This document shows, piece by piece, positions 19,395 through 27,879 of a stretch of DNA of 64,000 nucleotides. Source of the DNA: Crenalkalicoccus roseus (GTDB taxonomy: Bacteria; Pseudomonadota; Alphaproteobacteria; Acetobacterales; Acetobacteraceae); NCBI RefSeq assembly GCF_004761865.1, contig NZ_SJDM01000004.1:62001-126000 (forward strand), written 5' to 3'. The notes below the pieces were generated by a model, which saw nothing but the letters and a program-made list of their open reading frames with translations, did no database searches and was not told where the DNA came from. The first letter of the stretch is position 1, and each line of letters opens with the position of its first letter. Made by a program: the position numbers and the translations under genes.

Positions 19395-19787
19395 TCAGGG
19401 CCGGATGGATCCCTCCGGCACCGGGGGAACCTCGCCGCGGACCAGGGTGGCCCAGCCCGCGGGCCTGCCGGTGGGCGGCAGCGCCGCCCGTTCGGCGCGA
19501 TTCCGCAGGATGTACGCCTTGGCGATCATGTTCGCCGTCACCGGGGCGGTGAGGAACAGGAACACCGCGATCAGCAGCTCGTGCATGGACAGGTCGCCGG
19601 TCACTAGCAGCGCGTCCAGCATCGAGGCCACCAGGATCGCGCCCACGCCGAGCGTCGTCGCCTTGGTGGGGCCGTGCAGGCGGCGCATCATGTCGGGCAG
19701 CTTGGCCAGGCCGTAGGAGCCGACGAACATGAAGAAGGCGCCGGCCAGGATCAGCACCGTGACGGCAATTTCGAGGGCTGCGGGCAT
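19395..19787 (-). CDS. mrpG: Na+/H+ antiporter subunit MrpG
   Basis: 130-aa MnhG/PhaG-type subunit of the multi-subunit Mrp antiporter. Three hydrophobic helices span residues 5-85, with the family stretch RLHGPTKATTLGVGAI between helices one and two. The last 40 residues are a hydrophilic tail. It follows mrpF by 8 nt. Confidence 0.92.
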   Translation of the reverse strand: MPAALEIAVTVLILAGAFFMFVGSYGLAKLPDMMRRLHGPTKATTLGVGAILVASMLDALLVTGDLSMHELLIAVFLFLTAPVTANMIAKAYILRNRAERAALPPTGRPAGWATLVRGEVPPVPEGSIRP

Positions 19788-19795
19788 GGCCGGGC

Positions 19796-20065
19796 TCAGC
19801 CGATCACGTTGCCGCGCAGCAGGTACTTGCAGAAGGCCACGGTGGCCAGGAAGCCGACCGCCGCGATCAGCAGCGCCGCCTCGAAGTAGATGTGGGTCTC
19901 GAACCAGATGCCGAGCAGCATCACCAGCGCGATGGCGTTGATCGCCATGGTGTCGAGCGCCAGGACGCGGTCCAGCGCGTCCGGGCCGGCGGCGAGGCGG
20001 TAGAGGTTGAGCAGCATCCCCGCGGCGACGACCGCGAGCGCGATGGCGCAGGCAACCATGATCAT
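19796..20065 (-). CDS. mrpF: Na+/H+ antiporter subunit MrpF
   Basis: 89-aa three-helix subunit of the Mrp antiporter. The signature RLAAGPDALDRVLALDT lies between helices one and two. The start (ATG at 20065, MIMVACAIA) overlaps the mrpE stop as ATGA, which fixes the start. Confidence 0.92.
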   Translation of the reverse strand: MIMVACAIALAVVAAGMLLNLYRLAAGPDALDRVLALDTMAINAIALVMLLGIWFETHIYFEAALLIAAVGFLATVAFCKYLLRGNVIG

Positions 20066-20553
20066 GAGAAGATCTCCTTCAGACGGCGCTCGTAGCGCTG
20101 CTTGATCTGCGCCACCGTGCCCTCGGGGTCGTCGGTGTCGAGGCAGTGGACCAGCAGCGCGCGGCCGTCGGCGCTGAGGTCGGCGCTGACCGTGCCGGGC
20201 GTCATGGTGATGGTCCCGGCAAGCGTCGCGATCGCCTCGGGCACGGTGATGTCGAGCGGCACGGTGATGTAGCGGGAACGCAGCGAATCGCCGCGCCGGA
20301 ACAGCACCAGGTAGGCGACCTGGATGTTGGAGACGATGATGTCCCACAGCACCACCAGGCAGTATTCCAGCACCATGGCCGGCCGGCGCAGCGGCGGCCG
20401 GTCGGGCCAGTAGGCGGCGGTGAGCTTGGGTACCGCGACGCCGAAGGCGATCGCCAGCAGCACGTGCCCGGGGGAGAGGTCGTTGGCGAGCATCAGCCAC
20501 ACCACCGCCACGACGAGGCTCAGGACCGGGTGCGGAAACAGCCGCTGCAGCAT
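20062..20553 (-). CDS. mrpE: Na+/H+ antiporter subunit MrpE
   Basis: 163-aa MnhE-type subunit: two or three N-terminal helices, then a cytoplasmic domain containing TITMTPGTVSADLS and LLVHCLDTDD, both typical of the family. Start MLQRLFPHPV at 20553, two bases after the mrpD stop. It overlaps mrpF by four bases. Confidence 0.92.
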   Translation of the reverse strand: MLQRLFPHPVLSLVVAVVWLMLANDLSPGHVLLAIAFGVAVPKLTAAYWPDRPPLRRPAMVLEYCLVVLWDIIVSNIQVAYLVLFRRGDSLRSRYITVPLDITVPEAIATLAGTITMTPGTVSADLSADGRALLVHCLDTDDPEGTVAQIKQRYERRLKEIFS

Positions 20554-20555
20554 GG

Positions 20556-22091
20556 TCACCGCCTCATTCCGGGCGCGGCGGGCGCGCCGCCCAGCACCGC
20601 GGCGACATAGCCGGAAGGCGCGAGGACCTGCGCTGCCACCGCGTCGAAGCCGCGGGTGAGAGGGCCGGCGAAGACGCTCAGCAGCAGCGTCGCGCCGAGC
20701 AGCACCCCGACCACGCCGAGGCGCAGCCCCGCCCGCGCCTCCGCCGCCCCGGCGGCGCCGGCCTCCGCCGGCCGCGTCTTCCAGAACAGCGCGCTGCCAG
20801 CCCGGCTGAAGCCGAGGATGACGACGAGGCTGGTGCCGAGCAGCACCGCCCACACCCACACGCCCCAGGCGGAGGCGCGGGCCGCGTCCAGGATCAGCAC
20901 CTTGCCGAGGAAGCCCGAGAGCGGCGGCAGGCCGGCGACGGCGATGGCGGCGACGAAAAACATCGCCGAGAGCGGCAGCGCCTGGGCTATGGGCGGCGCC
21001 ATCGCCAGCCGGTCGCGCCACCGGCCGCGGCGCTCCGCCACCAGATCGGCGAGCAGGAACAGCGCGGCGCCGGCGAGGGTGCTGTGCACGGTATAGTAGA
21101 GCGCGGCGCTGATCCCCGGCCCGTCGAGCAGTCCGACCGCGACGAGCAGCGAGCCCATGGACCACAGGGCCGCGAAGCAGGCGATGTCCACGAGCCGCCG
21201 CCCGGCCAGCACCCCGGCGGCGCCGATGCCGAGCGTGAGGAGCGCCGCCGGCAGGATCCAGGGCGCCGCCAGCCCCGCCACCGCCCCTGCCTCGGGGCCG
21301 AAGATCAGGGTCGAGACGCGGAGGATGGCGTAGGCCCCGATCTTGGTCATGATCATGAACACCGCCGCCGAGGGGCCAGGCGCTGCGGCATAGGCGTTGG
21401 GCAGCCACCAGTGCAGCGGCGCCAGCGCCGCCTTGATGGCGAACACCACGATCAGCAGCAGGCCCCCGGTGCGCAGCAGCGCCGCGTCTTCCGGCCGCAC
21501 GGCCGGGATCTTGACGGCGAGGTCGGCCATGTTGAGCGTGCCGGTTACCGCGTAGATCAGCGAGACCGCGAAGAGGAACAGGGTGGAGCCGGTCAGGTTG
21601 ATGGCGACGTAGTGGAAGCCGGCGCGCAGCCGCGGCGCCCCGCCCCCGTGCAGCATCAGCCCGTAGGAGGCGATCAGCATCACCTCGAAGAAGACGAACA
21701 GGTTGAACACGTCCCCGGTGAGGAAGGCGCCGTTCACCCCCATCATCAGGAAGTGGAACATCGGGTGGAAGTGCCGCCCGCGCGCGTCCCACCCGCCGGC
21801 GGCGTAGATCACCACCGCGGCGGCGAGCGCGGCGTTCAGCAGCACCAGCGTCGCCGACAGCCCGTCCAGCACCAGGGTGATGCCGAAGGGCGCGGGCCAG
21901 GCGCCGACGAAGTAGGGCCGGGTCACCCCGTCGGAGGCGAGCGCCTGCAGGTGGACCGCGATCGCGAGCAGCAGCAGCGACGCGGTTGCGGAAACGATGC
22001 GCTGGCGCTGCAGATCGCGGCTCAGCGCCAGCAGCAGGAAGGCCGCGACCGCGGCCGGCAGCACGATCGGCAGGACGATCCAGCCGGTCAT
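20556..22091 (-). CDS. mrpD: Na+/H+ antiporter subunit MrpD
   Basis: 511-aa membrane subunit related to complex I antiporter subunits (NuoN/NuoM). About 14 helices are visible. The conserved FNLFVFFEVMLIASYGL stretch holds the key Glu, and FAIKAALAPLHWWLPNAY holds the conserved Lys. It overlaps mrpC by four bases. Confidence 0.95.
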   Translation of the reverse strand: MTGWIVLPIVLPAAVAAFLLLALSRDLQRQRIVSATASLLLLAIAVHLQALASDGVTRPYFVGAWPAPFGITLVLDGLSATLVLLNAALAAAVVIYAAGGWDARGRHFHPMFHFLMMGVNGAFLTGDVFNLFVFFEVMLIASYGLMLHGGGAPRLRAGFHYVAINLTGSTLFLFAVSLIYAVTGTLNMADLAVKIPAVRPEDAALLRTGGLLLIVVFAIKAALAPLHWWLPNAYAAAPGPSAAVFMIMTKIGAYAILRVSTLIFGPEAGAVAGLAAPWILPAALLTLGIGAAGVLAGRRLVDIACFAALWSMGSLLVAVGLLDGPGISAALYYTVHSTLAGAALFLLADLVAERRGRWRDRLAMAPPIAQALPLSAMFFVAAIAVAGLPPLSGFLGKVLILDAARASAWGVWVWAVLLGTSLVVILGFSRAGSALFWKTRPAEAGAAGAAEARAGLRLGVVGVLLGATLLLSVFAGPLTRGFDAVAAQVLAPSGYVAAVLGGAPAAPGMRR

Positions 22092-22444
22092 CGCGTCTCC
22101 TCCACGGCGGGGGGCGTGCGCCGGCCGCGCCCGTCCACGCGGTCCGAGCCGCTCTCGAGATAGCCGCGCATCGCCAGCACCACGAACAGCGCCGTCATGC
22201 CGAAGGAGATGACGATGGCGGTGAGCACCAGCGCCTGGGGCAGCGGGTCGGCGTAGCCGGTTGCCTCCGGCTGCAGCACCGGCGGCTGGTGCACCACCAG
22301 CCGGCCCATGGCGAAGATGAACAGGTTCACCGCGTAGGAGAGCAGCGCCATCCCGATCACGACGGGAAAGCTGTGCGGCCGCAGCACGAGGTAGACGCCC
22401 ACCGCCGTCGTCAGGCCGATGGCGCTGGCCACCAGGTATTCCAT
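22088..22444 (-). CDS. mrpC: Na+/H+ antiporter subunit MrpC
   Basis: 118-aa NuoK-like subunit with three helices; GVYLVLRPHSFPVVIGMALLS and the DPLPQALVLTAIVI stretch are typical. Start MEYLVASAIG at 22444, one base after the mrpAB stop. Six further codons upstream are open but run into mrpAB. It overlaps mrpD by ATGA. Confidence 0.94.
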   Translation of the reverse strand: MEYLVASAIGLTTAVGVYLVLRPHSFPVVIGMALLSYAVNLFIFAMGRLVVHQPPVLQPEATGYADPLPQALVLTAIVISFGMTALFVVLAMRGYLESGSDRVDGRGRRTPPAVEETR

Positions 22445-22445
22445 C

Positions 22446-25328
22446 TCAGTCCTCCCGCCCATAGGCCGGCGTGCGCAGGCCGATCCGGGGTGCTGCGGTG
22501 GGCGGGCCGGGCGGCAGCGCGGCGTCCTCCGGCGCGTGGCCGCTCCGCTCCGCCCGCTGCTCCACGCGCGCGATGTGCGACAGCGCCAGCACCACCGCCC
22601 CCACCACGGTGAGGAACACCCCGAGGTCGAAGGCCATGGCGGAGGCGAGCTCCACCTCGCCCGCGATCGGCAGGTGGAAATAGCCGAAGGTGCTGGTCAG
22701 GAAGGGACGCCCGAAGGCCCAGGAGCCCATGCCGGTCAGCCCCGCGATCAGCACTCCGGCGCCGATCATGGTCAGCGGCTGCAGCCGGGCGCGGGCGGCG
22801 GCCCAGGCGTGGCCGCTCGCCATGTACTGCATGATCAGCGCGATCGCCGCGATCAGCCCGGCGATGAAGCCGCCGCCCGGCTGGTTGTGCCCGCGCAGGA
22901 AGATGTACGCGGCCAGCGTCAGCGCCAGCGGCAGCAGCACGCGGGTGGCGACCACCAGCATCAGCGGGTGCGCGTCTCCCGAGACCTCGCCCATCCGCAT
23001 CGCGTCGAGGCGCCGCGCCGCGGCGCCGCGCAGCGCGGTGGCGAGCAGGGCGTGGATCGCCAGCGCCGCGATGCCGAGTACGATGATCTCGCCGAAGGTG
23101 TCGAAGCCGCGGAAATCCACCAGGATGACGTTCACCACGTTGGTCCCGCCGCCGCCCGGCTTCGACTGCTCGATGTGGTAGGTGGAGATCGTCTCGAAAT
23201 CCCGCGTCATGGCGGCGAAGGCCAGGGCGGCCGCGCCGAGGCCGGCGGCCGCCGCGATGGCGCCGTCGCGCAGCTTGCGCGCCGTGCCGGGTTCCGCCGG
23301 GGTGGTCTTGGGCAGAAGGTTGAGCGCGAGCAGCAGCAGGATGGTGGTGACCACCTCGACCGAGATCTGCGTCATCGCCAGGTCGGGAGCGGAGAATTGC
23401 AGGAAGGCGAGGGAGACGATCAGCCCCACCACGCTGGTGAGGATCAGCGTCAGCAGCCGGTTGCGGTGCGCCACCGCGAGCCCCGCGCAGGCGGCGACGA
23501 GGATGACCCAGGCGGCGAGCGCCGGGATTCCGGTCGGCTGCACTTCCCGCGCGCCGGGGGCGTGGGTGGCGCCGAGGAAGCCGGCGAGGCCGACGGCGAG
23601 GATGGCCAGCACAATCACGCCGAGGTCGCGCGGCAGCGAGCCGGTGTGCAGCCCCCCGCTCAGGCGCCGCGCTCCGGCCACCGCGGCGGCGACCGTGGCG
23701 TCGAACATCGCCTTGGCCTCGGGGCGCCAGAGGCGGAGGCGTGCGCGCTCCACGTGGTGGATCAGCAGCAGCAGCAGCGCCGCGCCGGCGAAGGCCGCGA
23801 CGCTCATCACCAGGGCGGGGGTGATGCCGTGCCAGAGGGTGAGCTTCACCGGCGGCAGCCCCGCCGGGCCCGCCACCGCCGCCGCGGTCATCTCCACGAT
23901 CGGGCCGGCGAGCGGGCCCGGCAGCAGGCCGATCGCCACCACCGGCACCACCAGCACCGCGACCGGCAGCCAGAGGCCGGGCGGCGGCTCGTGCGGCGGA
24001 TGCTCGAAGGCGGTGCGCGGCCGGCCGAAGAAGGTGCCGAAGACGAAGCGCGCCGAGTAGGCGACGGAGAGCAGGGCGGCGAGGGTGGCGAGCGTCGCCA
24101 CCACCCAGCCATTGCCGGCGAGCGTCGCCTCCGCCGCCGCGTCCAACATCATCTCCTTGGACAGGAAGCCGTTCAGCAGCGGCACCCCGGCCATGGAGGC
24201 GCCGGCGATCAGCGCCAGCGTGCCGGTGACGGGCATCAGCCAGTAGAGCCCGCCCAGCTTGCGGATGTCGCGGGTGTGCGTCTCGTGGTCCACGATCCCC
24301 GCGCTCATGAACAGCGCCGCCTTGAAGGTGGCGTGGTTCAGGATGTGGAACACCGCGGCGATGACGGCGATGCCGGTGTTGAAGCCGAGCAGCATGGTCA
24401 TCATGCCGAGGTGGCTGACCGTGGAATAGGCGAGGATCGCCTTCAGGTCGTCCTTGAACAGCGCGATCCAGGCGCCGACCAGCATGGTGGCGAGGCCGGT
24501 GAGCGAGACGAGGACGAACCAGGCGTCGGTGCCGGCCAGCGCCGGCCAGAGGCGCGCCAGCAGGAACACCCCCGCCTTCACCATGGTGGCCGAATGGAGG
24601 TAGGCCGAGACCGGCGTCGGCGCCGCCATGGCGTGCGGCAGCCAGAAGTGGAAGGGGAATTGCGCCGATTTGGTGAAGGCGCCGAGCAGCACCAGCAGCA
24701 GTGCCGGCATGTAGAGCGGCGAGGCGCGCACCTCCTCGCCGCGCGCCAGGATCTCCGACAGCTCGTGGCTGCCCGCGGCCTGGCCGAGCAGCAGCATCCC
24801 CGCGAGCAGCGCCAGCCCGCCCCCGCCGGTGACGACGAGGGCCATGCGCGCGCCCTGCCGCCCCTCCGGCAGGTGGTTCCAGTAGCCTATGAGCAGGAAG
24901 GAGCTGAGGCTGGTCAGCTCCCAGAACACCACCAGCAGCAGGATGTTGTCGCTGAGCACGATGCCGACCATCGCGCCCTGGAACAGCAGCAGGTAGGCGT
25001 AGAAGCGCCCGATCGGGTCGCGCCGGCCGAGGTAGTGGCGCGCATAGGCGATGATCAGCAGCCCGATGCCGAGGATCAGCCCGGCGAAGAACAGCCCGAG
25101 CCCGTCCAGCATGAAGGAGAAGGACAGGCCGATGCGCGGGACCCACTCGGCGCTGGTGCGCACCACCTCGCCGCCGAACACGGCGGGCGCCTGCGCCGCC
25201 AGGATCAGCAGGGCGAGCAGGGTGGGCGCCGCCGCGGCCCAGGCCGTGACGGTGCGGCTCGAACGGGTGGTCAGCGGCGGCAGGCAGGCGCCGAGCAGGG
25301 GAATCAGCGCGATCAGGGCGAGTGTCAT
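22446..25328 (-). CDS. mrpA: Na+/H+ antiporter subunit MrpA fused to MrpB
   Basis: 960-aa main subunit. The N-terminal two-thirds is a NuoL-like antiporter with about 20 helices, including the core stretch FWELTSLSSFLLIGYW and the lysine-bearing KSAQFPFHFWLPHAM. The C-terminal 150-200 residues form a MnhB domain, recognised by GHNQPGGGFIAGL near residue 830. The A-B fusion (PhaAB type) is usual in alphaproteobacteria and explains why no separate mrpB exists. First gene of mrpAB-C-D-E-F-G-trkA-trkH. The 255 nt upstream are rich in short inverted repeats but show no clear promoter. Confidence 0.95.
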   Translation of the reverse strand: MTLALIALIPLLGACLPPLTTRSSRTVTAWAAAAPTLLALLILAAQAPAVFGGEVVRTSAEWVPRIGLSFSFMLDGLGLFFAGLILGIGLLIIAYARHYLGRRDPIGRFYAYLLLFQGAMVGIVLSDNILLLVVFWELTSLSSFLLIGYWNHLPEGRQGARMALVVTGGGGLALLAGMLLLGQAAGSHELSEILARGEEVRASPLYMPALLLVLLGAFTKSAQFPFHFWLPHAMAAPTPVSAYLHSATMVKAGVFLLARLWPALAGTDAWFVLVSLTGLATMLVGAWIALFKDDLKAILAYSTVSHLGMMTMLLGFNTGIAVIAAVFHILNHATFKAALFMSAGIVDHETHTRDIRKLGGLYWLMPVTGTLALIAGASMAGVPLLNGFLSKEMMLDAAAEATLAGNGWVVATLATLAALLSVAYSARFVFGTFFGRPRTAFEHPPHEPPPGLWLPVAVLVVPVVAIGLLPGPLAGPIVEMTAAAVAGPAGLPPVKLTLWHGITPALVMSVAAFAGAALLLLLIHHVERARLRLWRPEAKAMFDATVAAAVAGARRLSGGLHTGSLPRDLGVIVLAILAVGLAGFLGATHAPGAREVQPTGIPALAAWVILVAACAGLAVAHRNRLLTLILTSVVGLIVSLAFLQFSAPDLAMTQISVEVVTTILLLLALNLLPKTTPAEPGTARKLRDGAIAAAAGLGAAALAFAAMTRDFETISTYHIEQSKPGGGGTNVVNVILVDFRGFDTFGEIIVLGIAALAIHALLATALRGAAARRLDAMRMGEVSGDAHPLMLVVATRVLLPLALTLAAYIFLRGHNQPGGGFIAGLIAAIALIMQYMASGHAWAAARARLQPLTMIGAGVLIAGLTGMGSWAFGRPFLTSTFGYFHLPIAGEVELASAMAFDLGVFLTVVGAVVLALSHIARVEQRAERSGHAPEDAALPPGPPTAAPRIGLRTPAYGRED

Positions 25329-25583
25329 GCGGGCTGCGACGCGCTCCCAAGGCCTGTGTCCGGGGGCGGCCGACCCCCGGCGGGGCTTCGCCGGAGGGCC
25401 CGCGGCGCCCGCCTCCGCGCGGCGGAAGGCCGCCCGGCCGCCGGGAAGGCCGGCGGGCCGGACGGGATCCGATCGGCGTCATGCAGCGCCGCGCGGCGGC
25501 GGAACCCCCTCGGGGGCGCTTAGCAGCAACCTTCCGGTCGCGCCACCGTCCCCGGCCCGAGACGGGGCGCGGGGCCCGGCGCC

Positions 25584-26339
25584 TCAGTTGCCGGGGGCGC
25601 CGGGCTTGGCCGAGAGGCCGGCGAAGGCGAGCCAGAAGGGCTGTGCGCCGGCCGGCGTCTCCGGCCGCGGGCCGCGCGCCTGCAGTGTCGCCTCCAGCCA
25701 TTCCAGCCGGTCGGGACGCGGCGTGCCGGGCTGGCGGCGGCCCTCCTCGAGGCCGACCTCGCACATGCGGTCGAGCAGGCCGATGGCTTGGTTCCAGAAC
25801 CAGTCCGCCTCGCGCGGGTCGGTGGCCTCCTGCGCGCAGAGGCCGAGCAGCCGGCCGCCCATGCCGGCCATCTGCAGGTCGAGCACCGGCCGCCCGCCGC
25901 CCATCTCGGCCTGGGCATGGAGCCGGGCGATCTGGCGGCGCAGGTAGTGCCGGCGCAGCCCGGCCCAGACCCGGCCCAGCCGCCCGCGCCGGGCGCCGGC
26001 CGGGCGGCGGCAGTGGTGGGACAGGCGCGGCAGGATCTCCTGCACCAGCGTGGTGCGCAGGATCTCGGCGCGCCGCGCGTCCAGGCCGTCATTGGTGCCG
26101 ATGATGCGCGGCGCGAAGGGCTTCAGGCGCTGCCGCGCCTCCCGCGGCAGGTGGTCGTTCAGCGGGATGGCGAAGCTGCGGATCAGGGGGGAGGCGGTGG
26201 CGGGCGAATCCGTGTGCTCCTCCCCCGCCAGGCAGGCGACGAGGGACATGATGCACATCTGGCCGAGCCGCGGATCGCCGATGCCGCTGACCAGCTCGAT
26301 GTTGTCGAAGGCACGCTGCAGCCGCAGGTCCAGGGTCAT
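25584..26339 (-). CDS. Conserved-looking hypothetical protein, 251 aa
   Basis: I do not recognise this 251-aa protein. The N-terminal 85 residues look well ordered (FDNIELVSGIGDPRLG, MCIMSLVACLAGEEHTD, LKPFAPRIIGTND). They are followed by a basic Arg-rich segment (about 105-140) and a C-terminal helix-rich part. There is no signal peptide or membrane helix, and codon use is native. A good Shine-Dalgarno (GGGAG) precedes the ATG. It lies 327 nt downstream of the Crp/Fnr gene on the same strand and upstream of the Mrp operon, also same strand. Its function and whether Crp controls it are unknown. Confidence 0.7.
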   Translation of the reverse strand: MTLDLRLQRAFDNIELVSGIGDPRLGQMCIMSLVACLAGEEHTDSPATASPLIRSFAIPLNDHLPREARQRLKPFAPRIIGTNDGLDARRAEILRTTLVQEILPRLSHHCRRPAGARRGRLGRVWAGLRRHYLRRQIARLHAQAEMGGGRPVLDLQMAGMGGRLLGLCAQEATDPREADWFWNQAIGLLDRMCEVGLEEGRRQPGTPRPDRLEWLEATLQARGPRPETPAGAQPFWLAFAGLSAKPGAPGN

Positions 26340-26666
26340 GGGGAACTCCCTTCATCCAGGCGAGGAGGAACGAGGCCGGCGGGAGGCGGGCGGGAGATCG
26401 GGCCGGCGGCCGATCCCCGGGCTGCTGGCGGAGGGGGAGGTCGGCGGAAGCGCGGCCGCGGCATGCCGCGGCGGGGGCGCGGCGACGCGCCTGGTGCCGC
26501 GGGGCCTGTCTCGGCGGCGCGTGTCGAGGATCGCATGGCCGGGACGCCGCTCCTCACCCCGGCGCCGGGCCCGTTCCTGGGCGCGCCGGGCAGAGGCTGA
26601 ACGCGCGGCACCGGCGGTCGCGTTCCCGAGGTGGGGGACGGGAATTCGCGCGCCGTCCGGCGCGTC
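26340..26666. other. Intergenic region between the Crp/Fnr regulator gene and the 251-aa gene
   Basis: 327 nt without a supportable gene. It is very GC-rich with several C/G-run hairpins, and the ribosome site of the downstream gene is at its left end. I see no convincing promoter, tRNA or terminator. Confidence 0.5.
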
Positions 26667-27359
26667 TCAGGCCGTGGGCGGCGCGTGGCGGCAGCGGCAG
26701 CAGAAGCGGTGGCAGCCACAGGCCGCCCGTTCCAGCCCCTCCCGGTCGAGGACCAGGATCCGTCCCCGGCGCTGGCGCAGGATACCGGCATCCTCCAGCT
26801 CTCCGACAGCGGTGGTGATGCTGGCGCGGCGGGCGCCCAGGACGTGCGACAACATTGCGTGCGTCAGCCCGAGCTCGTCGCGGCCGAGCTCCCGGCGGGC
26901 CTGGGCGAGCCAGCGGGCCAGGCGCTGGCGCAGGCTGTGCCGCACGGCGCAGACGGTGTTCTGCGCCGCCTGCAGCATGGCGGCGCGGGCATGGGCGAGC
27001 AGGGCGTGCCGCAGCGCCGGCCGCGCCTCGCAGGCGCGCCGCAGCGCCGCGGCGGGGATGCGCATTGCCCGGCCGCCGATCAGGACCAGATGGCGGTAGG
27101 GGCAGGTATGGCCGCCAAGGATCAGGGGTAGCCCGACTAGGCCCTGGGTGCCGACCTGCCACGCCTCCACCTCGTCACGCCCCCCGGCCGGCGCGAGGAC
27201 GGAGACGAGGCCCTCCTCGACGAAGTGCACGTGCAGCATCGGCGCGCCCCGCCAGTGCAGGGTCTGCCCGCTGCGCAGGGCGACCGGCTCGAGATGGGGG
27301 CGCAGCCGCTCTTGCTCCTCCGGGGGCAGGGCCACCAGGAGCCTGTTGCGGTACTCCAT
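26667..27359 (-). CDS. Crp/Fnr-family transcriptional regulator with Cys/His-rich C-terminus
   Basis: 230-aa regulator. The N-terminal cupin (about 15-120) has the cNMP-binding-like fold with LRSGQTLHWRGAP and VEEGLVSVLAPAGGRDE. Residues 125-150 form the dimer helix. The winged HTH shows LGLTHAMLSHVLGARRASITTAVGEL. There are no N-terminal FNR-type cysteines. The tail LERAACGCHRFCCRCRH has five Cys and two His. A CxC at this place is common in alphaproteobacterial relatives, as I recall, but the added CCxCxH is unusual and could bind a metal. Strong ribosome site AGGAGG five bases before the ATG. Confidence 0.9.
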   Translation of the reverse strand: MEYRNRLLVALPPEEQERLRPHLEPVALRSGQTLHWRGAPMLHVHFVEEGLVSVLAPAGGRDEVEAWQVGTQGLVGLPLILGGHTCPYRHLVLIGGRAMRIPAAALRRACEARPALRHALLAHARAAMLQAAQNTVCAVRHSLRQRLARWLAQARRELGRDELGLTHAMLSHVLGARRASITTAVGELEDAGILRQRRGRILVLDREGLERAACGCHRFCCRCRHAPPTA

Positions 27360-27571
27360 GATGCCTCCTCATGCGGTCCGGGGCGTGGCGGGGGTGCCGG
27401 GACCGGCCGGAGGCCAGGATGCGGTGCGGCGCCGCGCGGTGCCGAAAGAACGGCCAAGCTGCACCGCGGCTGCACGCGGCGCCTCGCACCGCGCCCGCGT
27501 CCCATGGGCGGCGTTTCCGGGACGCCGCCGCTGCCCGCTTCGGAGGCCGGATCGGGGCAGGCCCCGCCGCG

Positions 27572-27605
27572 GCATTCAATCATGCCTGCCGCCGGGAGTG
27601 AATGC
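27572..27605. repeat. Inverted repeat in the Crp/Fnr upstream region
   Basis: GCATTCA and TGAATGC, perfect 7-bp arms 20 nt apart, about 215 nt upstream of the Crp/Fnr start and just downstream of the minus-strand terminator at 27645. It could be a regulator site for the Crp/Fnr gene. The rest of 27360-27640 shows only the Shine-Dalgarno and GC-rich direct repeats (GCTGCAC twice near 27468). Confidence 0.35.
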
Positions 27606-27644
27606 CCGGGGGGCGAGGCTGCGCGCTCCTCCGCGAGGTGCGAG

Positions 27645-27679
27645 AAAAATCGGGCCGGCCGGAATGATCCGGCCGGCCC
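27645..27679 (-). terminator. Strong Rho-independent terminator, minus strand
   Basis: Perfect 11-bp stem GGGCCGGCCGG / CCGGCCGGCCC with a six-base loop, followed on the minus strand by G, A and five T. It is the best intrinsic terminator in the window. It lies 200 nt after the nearest upstream stop on that strand (27880), too far for a simple gene end. Confidence 0.85.
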
Positions 27680-27774
27680 GCCGGCAGCCTTCGCAGGCCA
27701 CCAGTCTGACGACGACTTGCCGGGAAATAGCCGCCGTCGGAACGCCGTCCGTCCGGACCCGGAAGGGTATCAGG
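27645..27774 (-). ncRNA. Candidate small RNA of about 130 nt
   Basis: No open frame of interest occupies this stretch. It has a promoter-like sequence just upstream on the minus strand (27781-27809) and ends in the strong terminator at 27645. In between, at least one more stem forms on the minus strand only if G-U pairs are allowed: GGUGGCC / GGCUGCC with loop UGCGAA, at about 27683-27703. That strand bias fits a transcribed RNA. I matched it to no known RNA family; it is not SRP RNA, tmRNA or RNase P by eye. It may instead be a processed 3' UTR of the upstream oxygenase gene. Confidence 0.45.
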
Positions 27775-27780
27775 AACGGC

Positions 27781-27809
27781 TAGAAGGATCCTGGAGCGGG
27801 CAGCCTCAA
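27781..27809 (-). promoter_or_regulatory. Promoter candidate for the small RNA
   Basis: On the minus strand: TTGAGG (27809-27804), 17-nt spacer, CTTCTA (27786-27781), then GCC. The -10 overlaps a CTAG, like several other putative promoters in this window. Predicted transcription start near 27774. Confidence 0.45.
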
Positions 27810-27879
27810 CGGCGGGTGGGAGAAGGCTTAAATCGGCGCAATGCGGGCCGCGCCCCGGGGCGGGGGCGCGGGGCCGGGC

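Noticed and set aside
22419-25523. Very long plus-strand open frame (over 1000 codons) opposite mrpAB
   Set aside because: It is antisense to a clear membrane antiporter gene, is rich in His/Gln/Arg/Gly as expected of the complement of GC-rich codons, and shows no domain.
27720-27790. SRP RNA-like stretch (GGACCCGGAAGG on the plus strand)
   Set aside because: The conserved SRP loop sequence is only partly matched and the expected long hairpin does not form.
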